Positions 47,640 through 56,544 of a stretch of DNA of 64,000 nt are shown one piece after another. The DNA comes from Aricia agestis. Its lineage: Eukaryota > Arthropoda > Insecta > Lepidoptera > Lycaenidae. A program made the translations under genes and the position numbers. Under the pieces are notes generated by a model, which was not told the DNA's origin, searched no databases, and worked only from the letters and a program-made list of their open reading frames with translations. Numbering within the stretch: the first letter of the stretch is position 1; every line of letters starts with the position of its first letter. The stretch is from NCBI RefSeq assembly GCF_905147365.1, contig NC_056428.1:11128001-11192000 (forward strand), written 5' to 3'.

Positions 47640-48050
47640 TACCAGAGGTTTAATAGTGCATTGTGCGGGCAAGGGCCGAGGAGACGCGAGGAGAGGCGGC
47701 GAGACGCGGCGCGGGCGGCAGTAATTGCGGCGCGGACGCCGGGGGCCGTGGTAATGCCCCGCGTGATATATTGTACTACGGCTAATAACAGGCCCCGGCC
47801 GGACGATTATCCCTTTACCGTAGGTGATTCGTATCGATCCGCGCGACGGCTTCGGCCAGGCTAATGAGCGCCGGGATTTCGCTATTCATTATCCACTTTC
47901 GCCGAGTGCCCCGGGCGCAATGAAGACGTCGCGGTCCCGGAGGCCCCGCGCCCCGGACAATTTGCCCCACCCGTAGCTCGTGTTTTATCTGTGATAATTG
48001 CGAAACACCAAACCACCACCTCGGTGTAAGTGGTAATTGCGCCATTATAG
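47640..48050. promoter_or_regulatory. GC-rich TAAT island just upstream of the METTL9-like exons
   Basis: Contains GGCAGTAATTGCGGCG, GTGGTAATGCCCCGC, CGGCTAATAACAGGCC, CCAGGCTAATGAGCGCC and GTGGTAATTGCGCC: five TAAT cores in 400 bp of CpG-rich DNA. It lies 280 bp before the first visible exon. It could be intronic enhancer or promoter DNA. Function is inferred. Confidence 0.4.
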
Positions 48051-48330
48051 AATGTTATCAAACTAGAGTGCGTTGGAATTTAGTCTCGCGGAAAATGCTT
48101 AAAATTAGATGTTCTAGTAACTACCCTGACTTTATGCCGTGACTAGAAACTTTGTAGAAAATTATTATTTATTTTACTAACGTAATTCAAAGCCTACCAT
48201 GTACAATCCTATGATCAAAATCGAGTTCTGGCACACTGCGTTGTGACTTATGATTATTAAGCTAGCCCAGCCAAAACTTAATACTGACCACATTAACGGT
48301 ATCTATAATGATCCCGAATTTCGTTTCCAG

Positions 48331-48543
48331 CTGGCTGGGTCGCGGCTCCATGTTCGTGCTGTCGCGTGCACAAGCTGCCGCGCTGCTGCCGGTACCGTCG
48401 GGCACGGAGGGCGGGGGCAGGCTGGTGGACGTCGGCGCCGGCGACGGCGAGGTCAGCCGCCGCTTCTCGCGACTGTACCGCGATAGATACGCGACAGAGA
48501 TCTCCGCGAGCATGCGCAAGGCGCTCAGCGGCAAGGGTTACGT
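48331..48543 (+). CDS. METTL9: METTL9-like methyltransferase, internal exon (first visible)
   Basis: This exon encodes the start of the methyltransferase domain. Visible are a WLGRGSMFVLS segment, then motif I LVDVGAGDGEVS (glycine-rich SAM-binding loop) and YATEIS (acidic residue at the end of strand 2, expected to contact SAM ribose). These match the METTL9/DREV family. Vertebrate METTL9 makes 1-methylhistidine on proteins with alternating His-x-His motifs. The acceptor is tttccag ending at 48330 and the donor is gtaagtg at 48544. The exon begins with the last base of a split codon, presumably the conserved Gly before WLGRGS. It is GC-rich at third positions, unlike its surroundings. The N-terminal part (about 120 residues in the vertebrate protein) is not here, so the gene is incomplete in what I can see. 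Family assignment is confident; the substrate is inferred from vertebrate work. Confidence 0.9.
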
Positions 48544-48656
48544 GTAAGTGCCAGTTAACTATAGGTACTAGTTTACGTCTGTAACTTGTATAGTTGTAGG
48601 TATAGTGTAAGGCTCATCAACCTAAGTTCGGATAAGTCCGGATAATTCAAGTCTAA

Positions 48657-49076
48657 GGCCGCGTTTCCACTGACGCGGAGCGGAGCGGAGAGGAGCTTAG
48701 CGGTGCCCGAACTGACCAATCGTGCTATTCCAGCGGAATGACAGCGAAGCGGAGCGAAGATTTCGAACATGGTGATTAGCTTTGTCCACACTGTGCCTTT
48801 TTCTGGTCGTCAAGGGCAAGCGTTATAGCGCAGTCAACAGTGAACGTGCGGCATTCCCGCGACGCTTGCCCTCTGACCGTATCCAAAACTTCAAAAATGA
48901 CAATTTTGGCGTTGCATTCCTTGACGCATTCAATTATTGAATGCGCAAATATGAAAGTTGATGACGAAAATTGAAGATGAAAGTACACAGTGTGGACATA
49001 GCTATTGGTCAATTCAGCACCGCTAAGCTCCTCTCCGCTCCGCTCCGCGTCAGTGGAAACGCGGCCTAATCAGCGA
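48657..49076. mobile_element. Foldback MITE in METTL9-like intron 1 (TAA duplication)
   Basis: Arms of about 52 bp: GGCCGCGTTTCCACTGACGC... and its inverse ...GCGTCAGTGGAAACGCGGCC, with TAA at both edges (48654-48656 and 49077-49079). The outer element is split by a second TIR element (48778-49003). It occupies about half of the intron. Confidence 0.9.
48778..49003. mobile_element. TIR element nested in the intron-1 MITE
   Basis: AGCTTTGTCCACACTGTG at the left and, inverted, AGCTATGTCCACACTGTG at the right. The interior includes AAGGGCAAGCGTT and the near-inverse ACGCTTGCCCT. The nested position shows it is the younger insertion. Confidence 0.75.
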
Positions 49077-49421
49077 GTATTTGGTTCGCCTAATCTAGCA
49101 CAACCAGGTGCGTTTACGCCATGTTGTTGTGAGTTGTGACAAGCTAATGAAGAACTCGCTAATTGAGCTTCATCTCAAATTTACCCTGTAACTGAACATA
49201 CCCTGATAATCCATACTAGTTTGCGACCTCATCACTTGACAAAGACCAAAAAAGTAGCATAGTAAATATAGTTGCATGGTAGATCTGTCGACACATAATA
49301 CTGTCGATCTATCTACCATATTGACGCAGTAAATCAAAATCAAAACTAGAGCAGTAAAAGAGTACATAAATATGCATAATGTGCTTAGATCAATGGCTAA
49401 CACCTATGCTTCGTATTTCAG

Positions 49422-49597
49422 CATCCTCGACACGGAAGACTGGTGGCGCGGCGAGCAGTTCGACTGCGTGTGCATGCTGAACCTGGTGGACCGGTGCAGC
49501 CGGGCGCGCACCATGCTGCAGCAAGCGCGCGCGGCGATCGCGCCCCGCGGCGTGCTGCTGCTGGCCCTCGTGCTGCCCTACAAGCCCTACGTCGAAG
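49422..49597 (+). CDS. METTL9: METTL9-like methyltransferase, internal exon (second visible)
   Basis: The codon split across the junction (gt + c) restores Val, and the reading continues ILDTEDWW, then FDCVCMLNLVDRC and a hydrophobic ALVLPYKPYVE strand. In METTL9 the NLLDRC segment lies beside the SAM and substrate pocket and ALVLPFHPYVE is a core strand. Both are conserved here. The acceptor is gtatttcag ending at 49421 and the donor is gtacct at 49598, leaving a one-base phase that fits exon 3. Intron 1 (878 bp) is about half one nested foldback element. Start and end are fixed by splice signals and by homology recalled from the family. Confidence 0.9.
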
Positions 49598-49612
49598 GTA
49601 CCTAAGCGCTCT

Positions 49613-49700
49613 TACAGACGAACGGCACTTGTCAACGGCACGCGTCGACGGCAGTCGATAAGTGGCGATGGCTGACGTCGACAAATGCCGTTCGTCTGTA
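49613..49700. mobile_element. Hairpin MITE 15 bp past the exon-2 donor
   Basis: TACAGACGAACGGCACTTGTC and its near-exact inverse (49680-49700) enclose a GC-rich centre. In the transcript this would form a stem beside the splice donor at 49598. Confidence 0.85.
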
Positions 49701-49705
49701 CGAAG

Positions 49706-49765
49706 CCTTAGGTCTAATTTCATCAACGACTGTTAAAGATAATGCTCGAATTACTATCACGTTAC
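49706..49765. mobile_element. Half of a GGCCCAATTTCACCAACG-family MITE
   Basis: TTAGGTCTAATTTCATCAACGACTG and AATGCTCGAATTACTATCAC match the MITE at 51703. The other end is absent. Confidence 0.6.
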
Positions 49766-49786
49766 CTATTTCGTTTTTCATCTATC

Positions 49787-50249
49787 TATACAAACTATAT
49801 GTACCTGTCCTCATGTCGCTTTGTTCACTTTAATCTTTAAAACTACGCAACGGATTTTGATGATTCTTTCAGTGTTAGATAGCCCATTTATCGAGGAAGG
49901 CTATAGGCTATATCTTATCAGGCTAAGACTAATAGAAGCGAATAAATAGAGGAAAATGTGGATAAAACGGGGAAAATTATTTGAAAGGGCTAACTTGAAC
50001 GCGCTAATCTCAGGAACTACTGGTCCGATTTGAAAATTTCTCTTAGTGTTAGATAGCCCATTTATTGAGGAAGGCTATATTTTATCACGCTAAGACTAAT
50101 AGGAGAATGTGGAAAAAACGGGGGAAATTATTTGAAAGGGCTTATCTCGCGAACTACTGCAGCAATTTTTATGTTATTTGGCACATATAAGAAGTAGACC
50201 ACGTGAAGGATCTAGGCTATCGATTTTAATCATTTTTTCAGTGGCTATA
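49787..50249 (+). mobile_element. Helitron-derived sequence in intron 2, internally duplicated
   Basis: TTTAAAACTACGCAACGG is shared with the 18213 element. The GTTAGATAGCCCATTTAT...AAGACTAATAG block occurs twice. No intact 3' CTAG end; Helitron H4 copy 2 follows directly. Confidence 0.6.
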
Positions 50250-51165
50250 TCCTACTTCCTATTAATATTATAAAGGCGAAAGTTTGTTTGGATGTATGGA
50301 TGTGTGGATGTATGGATGTTTGTTACTCTTTCACGCAAAAACTGCTGAACGGATTTTAATGAAACTTTACAATAATATAGCTTATACATCATAATAACAC
50401 ATAGGCTACAATTTTAACCGACTTTCAAAATGGGGGAGGTGTTATGTTCGTTTTCTTATATTCAACGATTACTCCGCCGTTTGTTAACCGATTTTCAAAT
50501 TTTTTCTTTTAGTATATAGGGTATCATCCCAATTTGGTATTATATTCACAAAAGTGGCGATCTGATGAAGGATCCATAAGTGATCGAGGGAACTCCTCAA
50601 AACTTATAGGGAAACATGTGGTGACTTCGGTTTCGTGAGAAGTATTCTAAGCATATGCTACCAACAAGTAAGATTTTGCACCGAGATATACCTGGTATAC
50701 CGTGGTTCGGAAGGTGCTGAGGGAACTCCTGATTCTTTATAGGTACAAGTTTGGGAGTTTCGGCGTTGTTTTAAGAACAGAAAGCATATGCTACTGTGCA
50801 AATTACATTCATCATCATCACTACCATATTATACCATTTCATAGTCTTTTAGATCGAGACTCGAGTTTGTCAATCGATAATTTAAAAAAATGTATACCTA
50901 CCTAATATTATAAACCTGAAGAGTATGTTTGCTTGAACGCGTCAATCTCAGGAACTACAGGTCCGATTTAAAAACTTATCTCAGTGTTAGATAGATCATT
51001 TATCGAGTAAGACTATAGGATATATTATATTATCACGCTAAGACTAATACGACCGAAAAAACTCAGGAAAATGTGGGAAAAACGGGGGAAATATTGTTTA
51101 TGGGAAAATATACGGTTTCTGTAAAATTCCTAATTTACGCGGGCAAAGCCGCGCAGGACATCTAG
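50250..51165 (+). mobile_element. Non-autonomous Helitron, family H4, copy 2 (intron 2)
   Basis: TCCTACTTCCTATTAATATT start after A, GCAAAGCCGCGCAGGACATCTAG end before T. 916 bp; matches 15456-16524 minus an internal deletion. Sense orientation with respect to the host gene. Confidence 0.85.
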
Positions 51166-51590
51166 TATTTTATACCCGAGCGACGGTGGGGCGGGTCGCT
51201 AGTACATATACAATATAATATAAATACATATACAATATAGTATAAAACAAAGTCGCTTTTATTCCCTCATGTCCTTTGTTCCCTTTAATCAATAAAAACA
51301 CGAAACGGATTTTGATGCGGTTTTTTTTTAAATAGATAGAGTGATTCAAGAGGAAGGTTATTATAGGTATAATAACATTCATTAAATAGTGGAGAAATAC
51401 TGTTATTGTTGGGGTTTCTAATGTGATGTCGTAAATAATTACATTTTTTCCCGCTTATATTGCAAACGCAGGCTGAACCCTACGAGATTTATCAAAATAA
51501 TGTACCAAGTATTGTACACTGAAAAGGTCTACAGAAAACCTCGCGATGGTATATATGTCTATCTCTTATAGATATCCCACATACATATTG
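51166..51590 (+). mobile_element. Helitron fragments, CTAG end plus TATAAAACAAAG body
   Basis: 51170-51202 is a 3' end (GGTGGGGCGGGTCGCTAG then T). 51240-51590 matches the body at 18213, starting TATAAAACAAAGTCGC. Order and orientation suggest two adjacent partial copies. Confidence 0.6.
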
Positions 51591-51660
51591 TTGTCATTTT
51601 CTTTTATCGTCGCTAGTAAATCATAAGAATGAAAAGAAGACACGAGATTTTAACAAGCTG

Positions 51661-51819
51661 TTCGAGCGTTAACTTTACAGTCGTTGGTGAAATTGGGCCT
51701 AAGGCCCAATTTCACCAACGACTGTAAAGTTAACGCTCGAATTAGTATCACTTTCAATGAAAGAAAGCATGAGATTTTATCAAGCTGTTAACACTAACAG
51801 ACGTTGGTGTAATTGGGCC
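51661..51819. mobile_element. Head-to-head MITE dimer with 39-bp perfect palindrome
   Basis: 51661-51699 and 51703-51741 are exact inverses around TAA. 51703-51819 is a complete MITE (GGCCCAATTTCACCAACG ... CGTTGGTGTAATTGGGCC) and the left half is a truncated second copy. The shared TAA is the expected target site of PIF/Harbinger-type MITEs. Confidence 0.85.
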
Positions 51820-52120
51820 TTAGTATGATAAAATTAATAGAGGAACTTTGGGTCCGTGATTTATTCTTAATTTGCTGACGTTTAAGTCGAAAACAGTGTA
51901 GAAAACGAAAATGTAATACGGAATTATGAGAATCTGTCGCTCAGCGGCATGTCTAATGTCTTCAAAGTTCGAAAAATATTTTAAAAACCTGAATAAATTA
52001 TAAAAGTGTTTTAAAAGATTTTAAAAACTTGTAAAAGTGTTTTAAAAGATAACAACCTAGAATATGCGTATCTCTGCTAAGATCCAACAATGGCGTCATA
52101 ATATGGTTTGGTGTTTCCAG

Positions 52121-52326
52121 TGACCGCTGACCACAAGCCCGAGGAGCGGCTGCCCATCACGGGCGTCACATTCGAGGAGCAGGCGGCGTCCTTCGTGCGC
52201 TTTATGGCCGACATCGGCTTCGGACTTCGGTCGTGGGCGCGGGCGCCCTACCTGTGCGAGGGGGACTTCGCCCAGGCCTACTACTGGTTGGACGACTCGG
52301 TCTACGTGTTCGAGCCCGTGTCGTGA
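52121..52326 (+). CDS. METTL9: METTL9-like methyltransferase, terminal exon with stop
   Basis: The terminal exon joins in phase (g + tg gives Val) and reads through FEEQAASFVRFMADIGF, then the family signature PYLCEGD, then a C-terminal YYWLDDSVYVFEPVS before tga at 52324-52326. PYLCEGD followed by Y-x-LDD is diagnostic of the METTL9 C-terminus. The three visible exons total 595 nt, giving about 197 residues, against 318 for the human protein, so the missing part is N-terminal. The acceptor is gtgtttccag ending at 52120. Intron 2 (49598-52120) is mostly Helitron and MITE sequence. A foldback MITE starts 45 bp downstream of the stop. An AATAAA at 52844-52849 is a possible but unproven poly(A) signal. 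Confidence 0.9.
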
Positions 52327-52370
52327 TGTATGCGCGCTGTAAGCTCTGTCCTGTCTCAGTCTAAGTACTC

Positions 52371-52597
52371 ACATGCGGTTTTGCTCGATAGTTTTACTCC
52401 AAATCGAGTAATAATTACTGTGTGGACAGCAAAACTGACAGCTCCTGACAGCTCGCATCGAGCCGGCTCGATGGAATTAAATATATCGATTTAGAACAAA
52501 ACTATCGAGCAATGCTGAATGTGTGGACGAAATACCGAGCCGCGGGTTTTGCTCGACGTTATTGCTCGATCGAGCAAAACCGTATGTGAGTACTTAG
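52371..52597. mobile_element. Hairpin MITE 45 bp after the METTL9-like stop
   Basis: CTAAGTACTCACATGCGGTT and inverse AACCGTATGTGAGTACTTAG. TCGAGCAAAAC and GAGCAAAAC motifs repeat inside. It probably lies in the 3' UTR unless polyadenylation is very early. Confidence 0.85.
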
Positions 52598-52889
52598 CGT
52601 TAATAGTTGAAGAAAATATGTTGTCAAAATGTCTGTAGGCTTAGAGGCCTATCGGAGAGTGTTCACGCGTTCGAGCGTACTGCGTTCGCATGTTAAGTTC
52701 GAGCGGTCAGTCAGGAGCAATTCTGACGCGGTTAGATTATGTAACGTAATTACGTAACACAACACAAAGAACGCAAAACTGACCGCGTGACCGCTCTCTG
52801 TCTGATAGATCCCTGATAATACCAACGACCCCTAGAATAGGCTAATAAAATAAGTGACATTTTTTGAGGCAAAACCACTAATCGTATTA

Positions 52890-53030
52890 GGGTCAATTCA
52901 GACTGCAACGCGACGCGTTCATGCATATCTAAAGTATGGACTTGACAGATTCGCAAGACGTCTCACGCAATTGAAATCTGTCAATTCAGTACTAGAAATG
53001 CATCTACGCGTTGCGGTCTGAATTGCGGCC
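52890..53030. mobile_element. Hairpin MITE, TTA duplication
   Basis: GGGTCAATTCAGACTGCAAC and the inverse GTTGCGGTCTGAATTGCGGCC (with small differences) are flanked by TTA at 52887-52889 and 53031-53033. PIF/Harbinger-like by target site. Confidence 0.8.
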
Positions 53031-53718
53031 TTAGGCCTACAGATATTTTTATACGGTAATATTACGGTACTACTGACTATAGTCAAAACCTGAGGATACG
53101 CACAAAACCACGCCACGCCATATGGACTTTAGATAAGTATAATCATTCCAACTTAAATCTTTGGTAAACGAACAAACTCTTTTTTTATTTTTACAGGTGC
53201 AAAAAAAATACTTAATATACATTTTAGGGCCTGGCAATCTTCTGATAAATTTTATTTATAAATAAGTAATCAGGGTAAATTCAGATTTAGGGATAATGCG
53301 GATAATTTAAGTTAAAGGCTATATTACATCGTCGCTGCAGCGTATTGTCGCGTAATGCGGTCTCACCTTAAAACATAGTATGTTGTTCGTCTGTCACCCG
53401 TGTGTAGTGACACAAGTCACAAGTCACAACAAAATAGGGTATCACTGCCCAATAAGGTGCCAATCAGAACTAACGCTGATTTAGCGTTAATTGGAATTAT
53501 CTGGAATTACCCTTAATCTGAATTAACCTTAATTAGCCTTTATTAACCGAAGTGTGAGATAGACATAAGAAAAATAGTTCAATGTACTTAAGATTTACAC
53601 ATTTACACCCAGGCATGGGCGTACGAAGGATTTCATCTAGAGGGGGCAGCATACGTTTCGAAAAGATGGTCGATCTGGTATTGGCCTAGGATCCCCATAG
53701 AAGGACCTTCACCGATTA

Positions 53719-54184
53719 ATGGGCATTGTCCAAAAAAAAATCACATGTACTTTTTATATTCTTTTTCGTTAAAATAGGGTATTTTAAGAATATAAATTAA
53801 ATAATTTTGAAATTCATTGGCTAGTTATTTCTCAATAAATTTTTAAAGTTTCGCTCTGACGTCATCATCGGCGGCCAATAATTGACCTCTGCAGTATGTT
53901 TTTTCCTTTCAATCTTATTTATAATGGCTGGTTCGTCAAATGCAAGTTCTCATTATGTGAAAGCTGATACGAGAAGCTTACCAAAAGTTCGAAACGTACT
54001 GTTGGTCGAATTTATTGCTAATTTAACGCCATTGAAGGTCAAACAAAGGTTAAACATATTTGTTCAAAAATATAAGTAACTAATGGGTATTTTTTTCGTT
54101 TATATACAGAAAAACGATCACTGACCTTATTCCTCGAAATGTTTTTGTAATGAGCAAAATAAAAAAAAATGGACAATCCCCATT
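53719..54184 (+). mobile_element. 466-bp TIR element D2, copy 2
   Basis: AATGGGCATTGTCC left end and GGACAATCCCCATT right end. Near-identical inverse of 36457-36922. Contains a 51-residue open frame (separate entry). Confidence 0.85.
53924..54079 (+). CDS. Short open frame inside D2, possible transposase start
   Basis: 51 residues beginning MAGSSNASSHYVKADTRSL, with a basic, hydrophobic remainder (LLVEFIANLTPLK). The D2 copy at 36562-36717 has the same frame apart from one Lys-to-stop and one Leu-to-Met change, so both derive from a common coding source. An upstream ATG at 53882 could extend it. Likely the 5' fragment of the parent transposon's coding region; family not recognised. Not a host gene call. 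Confidence 0.35.
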   Translation: MAGSSNASSHYVKADTRSLPKVRNVLLVEFIANLTPLKVKQRLNIFVQKYK

Positions 54185-55073
54185 GATGAAAAGTACTTAT
54201 TTTATATTCAATTACGTACCTATGTCAACAAATTTATTGCAAGTGGGTTTGGTAACACCTTTTTAATTTCCACTTGCCAGGAAAATTGAATTTTATTTTA
54301 TCTTCTGGGGGGGGGGGGGGGGGGGGGCTCCCTGCCCCTACCTGGGTACGCTCATGCACCCAGGATAACATAATATTTAATAAGTTTTCTGTGCCAATGT
54401 TTTATTGCAGTCCGTTTCAATTCATTTTGATCTAAGTGTAAACAGTATTAGGCTATTCGTTTAAATACATGCTTACAAAACCACGCATCAAGCAATAAAG
54501 CAATACCTTGATCCCATATAGCGATTTTTTTTAGTTTTATTTTTGTTTATATTAAGATTAAAATAAATTTAAACTGTGTGTAGAGAGGGGGTCTAATTTT
54601 TTATTTATACAGCCTTAGCTGTAAAATACTGCCAATAGTAATAACACGATAACTGATAAGCAAATGTACTGTCTTTTCTACTGCATTACCTTGTAAACTA
54701 GATTTTTCATCCATTTCTTATTCTGTATATTTAGTACTTACGCGTAGTTAGAAATTCTAAAAAAACAATTAAGTAGATTTTTAATCGTAAGTGATATAAG
54801 TACAACAAAGTTTTAAAATAGGTTAAGACTTAAAATAAAAAAAATCTTTCAAATAATAACAAAAAAAATACAGTTTAAAGTCGGTTTAGTTTCTAGCTTA
54901 GATGAATGATTGGTCTCGCGCTCGCGCTACGACTAGATACCGTCGGAGTACTTGAAAAATGCGGCAACAAATAATACGCCTCATCGGGCGTAACCGTGCC
55001 AGTCGCGCCGCAAGCTTCGGGTGAGGTAGATGTGTCGATAATTTTCGAAATTTTAAGTTACGTCCGTAGCAAA

Positions 55074-55128
55074 ATGCCAATTTGCGTAGTGAGACTATGC
55101 AATAATAACACTACAAGAAACAAGAAAG
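55074..55128 (+). pseudogene. THAP-like zinc-finger N-terminal exon fragment
   Basis: ATG followed by MPICVVRLCNNNTTRNKK. Met-Pro, then Cys-x4-Cys-x-Asn, is the opening of the THAP C2CH DNA-binding domain. AAG followed by GTACTG at 55129 could be a splice donor. The remaining THAP residues (FP, W, second Cys-His pair) were not found downstream, so the gene is broken or non-autonomous. The match is short; chance resemblance cannot be excluded. Confidence 0.4.
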
Positions 55129-55340
55129 GTACTGTACTGGCATCACATACCATCAGTAAATATTATATAAATCGTCATTAACACAGAAAAATATTAAAAA
55201 CCTGAAAATTCGGATCGGAGTACCTATCAGAGGATGTTTAGTGTTGCCAATTACCATAAACTAAAAATTCACAATTTTTTCTGAGATTGTGATTTTTATT
55301 TATTTATTTATTATATCTTATTTTTTTATATGTATATACA

Positions 55341-55995
55341 TAGTGGATGAGTGAATGAGCGCATTAAAATCTCCAGCTAGGGTAGCTGGTTCGAATCCCG
55401 CCAACGGAACAAAAAGTTTTCAAAGTTCCTGGATCATGAATGTGTATTAATAAATACTAGAGATCGCCCAATGGTCGAAATTTGACCTTACTTGCAACTA
55501 CATTAGGACTGCTACCTATATTTTGTAAAAAGTATTGACTTCATCATAGTTTCCTCAATTCTTGTCTCTGGGACTCAGCTGATCTCAGACTGGCCGTTTA
55601 AGCATTGTCTAATAGTATCTAAAATGAAATAAAAAAAACAATAATCCATTTTCAATTTGTCAACTTGTTGTCAACAGACTTCAACCATAAATAAAAGAGT
55701 ATAATTCGTACGTATAGGCGTGTCACTCAAAAATCTGTCATTTTTCCTAGTAGTAGTGTCGTAGTGTGTGTTTTATTTGTTAAAAATATATATGATAAAA
55801 GCATAATTTTAAAATAATATTAGCTCGATGCACTCCTTCACCATATAAACTATAACTGTGCGAAATTTCATGCACCTACGTTTCCCCATTTTTCGTAAAA
55901 AAGGTTACAAAGTTTTTCTCTCACGTATTAATATATAGATGAATTATGAGTATCATATTATAATAAAAATCTTAAATACAGTTTATATTTTATGT
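55341..55995 (+). mobile_element. SINE S2 interrupted by Helitron H2
   Basis: The left part (B box GGTTCGAATCC, GGAACAAAAAGTTTTCAAAG, TGTGTATTAATAAATA) and the right part after 55940 (AAAATCTTAAATACAG...TATTTTATG) together match the S2 copy at 12998-13150. The Helitron sits between A and T of the SINE tail. Confidence 0.75.
55457..55939 (-). mobile_element. Non-autonomous Helitron, family H2, copy 3
   Basis: CTAGAGATCG after A at the left, TATATAGA before T at the right. Close match to 26751-27244 with small deletions. Nested in SINE S2, itself in the THAP-like element. Confidence 0.9.
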
Positions 55996-56544
55996 AAGTA
56001 CACAATACAGTAACAAATGAGAAAACAAATTTAACATTTGCTTTTTTATGACTCATTCTTAACTTTCGTTAAACTTCCTACCATTGTTTTTGTATTGTTT
56101 TCTCATCAATATTGTACCCATTATATTTCGTTGACCTAAACAACGTTGTTATTTTATCGCATTCTTTTCGAATGGACTTTATTCCAATGGTAAAGTTTAT
56201 CTGGTGATTGAAAAATAAGCACTTACTATACAATAATAATAAATTACAAGACCACAGCAACTAATTTTTCCCCATTGATTGGGCACCAGTCACATATCTG
56301 GCAACCCGATTATCTACGCACACAACAATATTTGTGCATTGTTTTACACACACTACAATATTGAGATGCCGCATTCGGGAATCTGTGTTTTCTATACAGC
56401 GCGGTATCTAGTCGAGCGCGCGCGCGAGACCAATCATTTATCTAAGGTTTATAGCTTAAAATAAGCGATGTAAAGTTTATTATTCTGAAATAGTATAAAG
56501 TAGGTTGTGGAATACTTTTGAAAATTGAATATTTTTTTTTAGAA

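Larger units (their letters stand above)
53614..54356. mobile_element. hAT-type element with exact 8-bp duplication
   Basis: CATGGGCGTAC / GTACGCTCATG ends are flanked by CACCCAGG at 53606-53613 and 54357-54364. A G-run of about 21 lies at 54307-54327. A D2 element (53719-54184) is nested inside. Relative at 3112-3387. Confidence 0.85.
54896..56445. mobile_element. Inverted-repeat element with THAP-like fragment
   Basis: 48-bp arms: CTTAGATGAATGATTGGTCTC... to CTAGATACCG at the left, inverted at 56398-56445. Inside are a THAP-like coding start (55074), a SINE S2 and a Helitron H2 nested within the SINE. P-type transposases begin with THAP domains, so a P-like origin is possible. The outer boundaries beyond the arms are unclear. 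Confidence 0.55.

Noticed and set aside
48250..48330. Frame reading ...DHING just upstream of the first METTL9-like exon, resembling the family's ING before WLGRGS
   Set aside because: The gap to the acceptor would be a 30-nt intron, too short, and the phase does not join. The preceding residues do not match the family. Treated as chance.
53882..53923. Upstream ATG extending the D2 frame
   Set aside because: The extension is hydrophobic low-complexity sequence, and the shared start at 53924 is the one seen in both copies. Kept only as an alternative.
54307..54327. Long G-run as an assembly gap or contamination signal
   Set aside because: Exact duplication flanks the hAT element that contains it, and related elements (3112) also carry G-runs, so it is likely real although its length may be misread.
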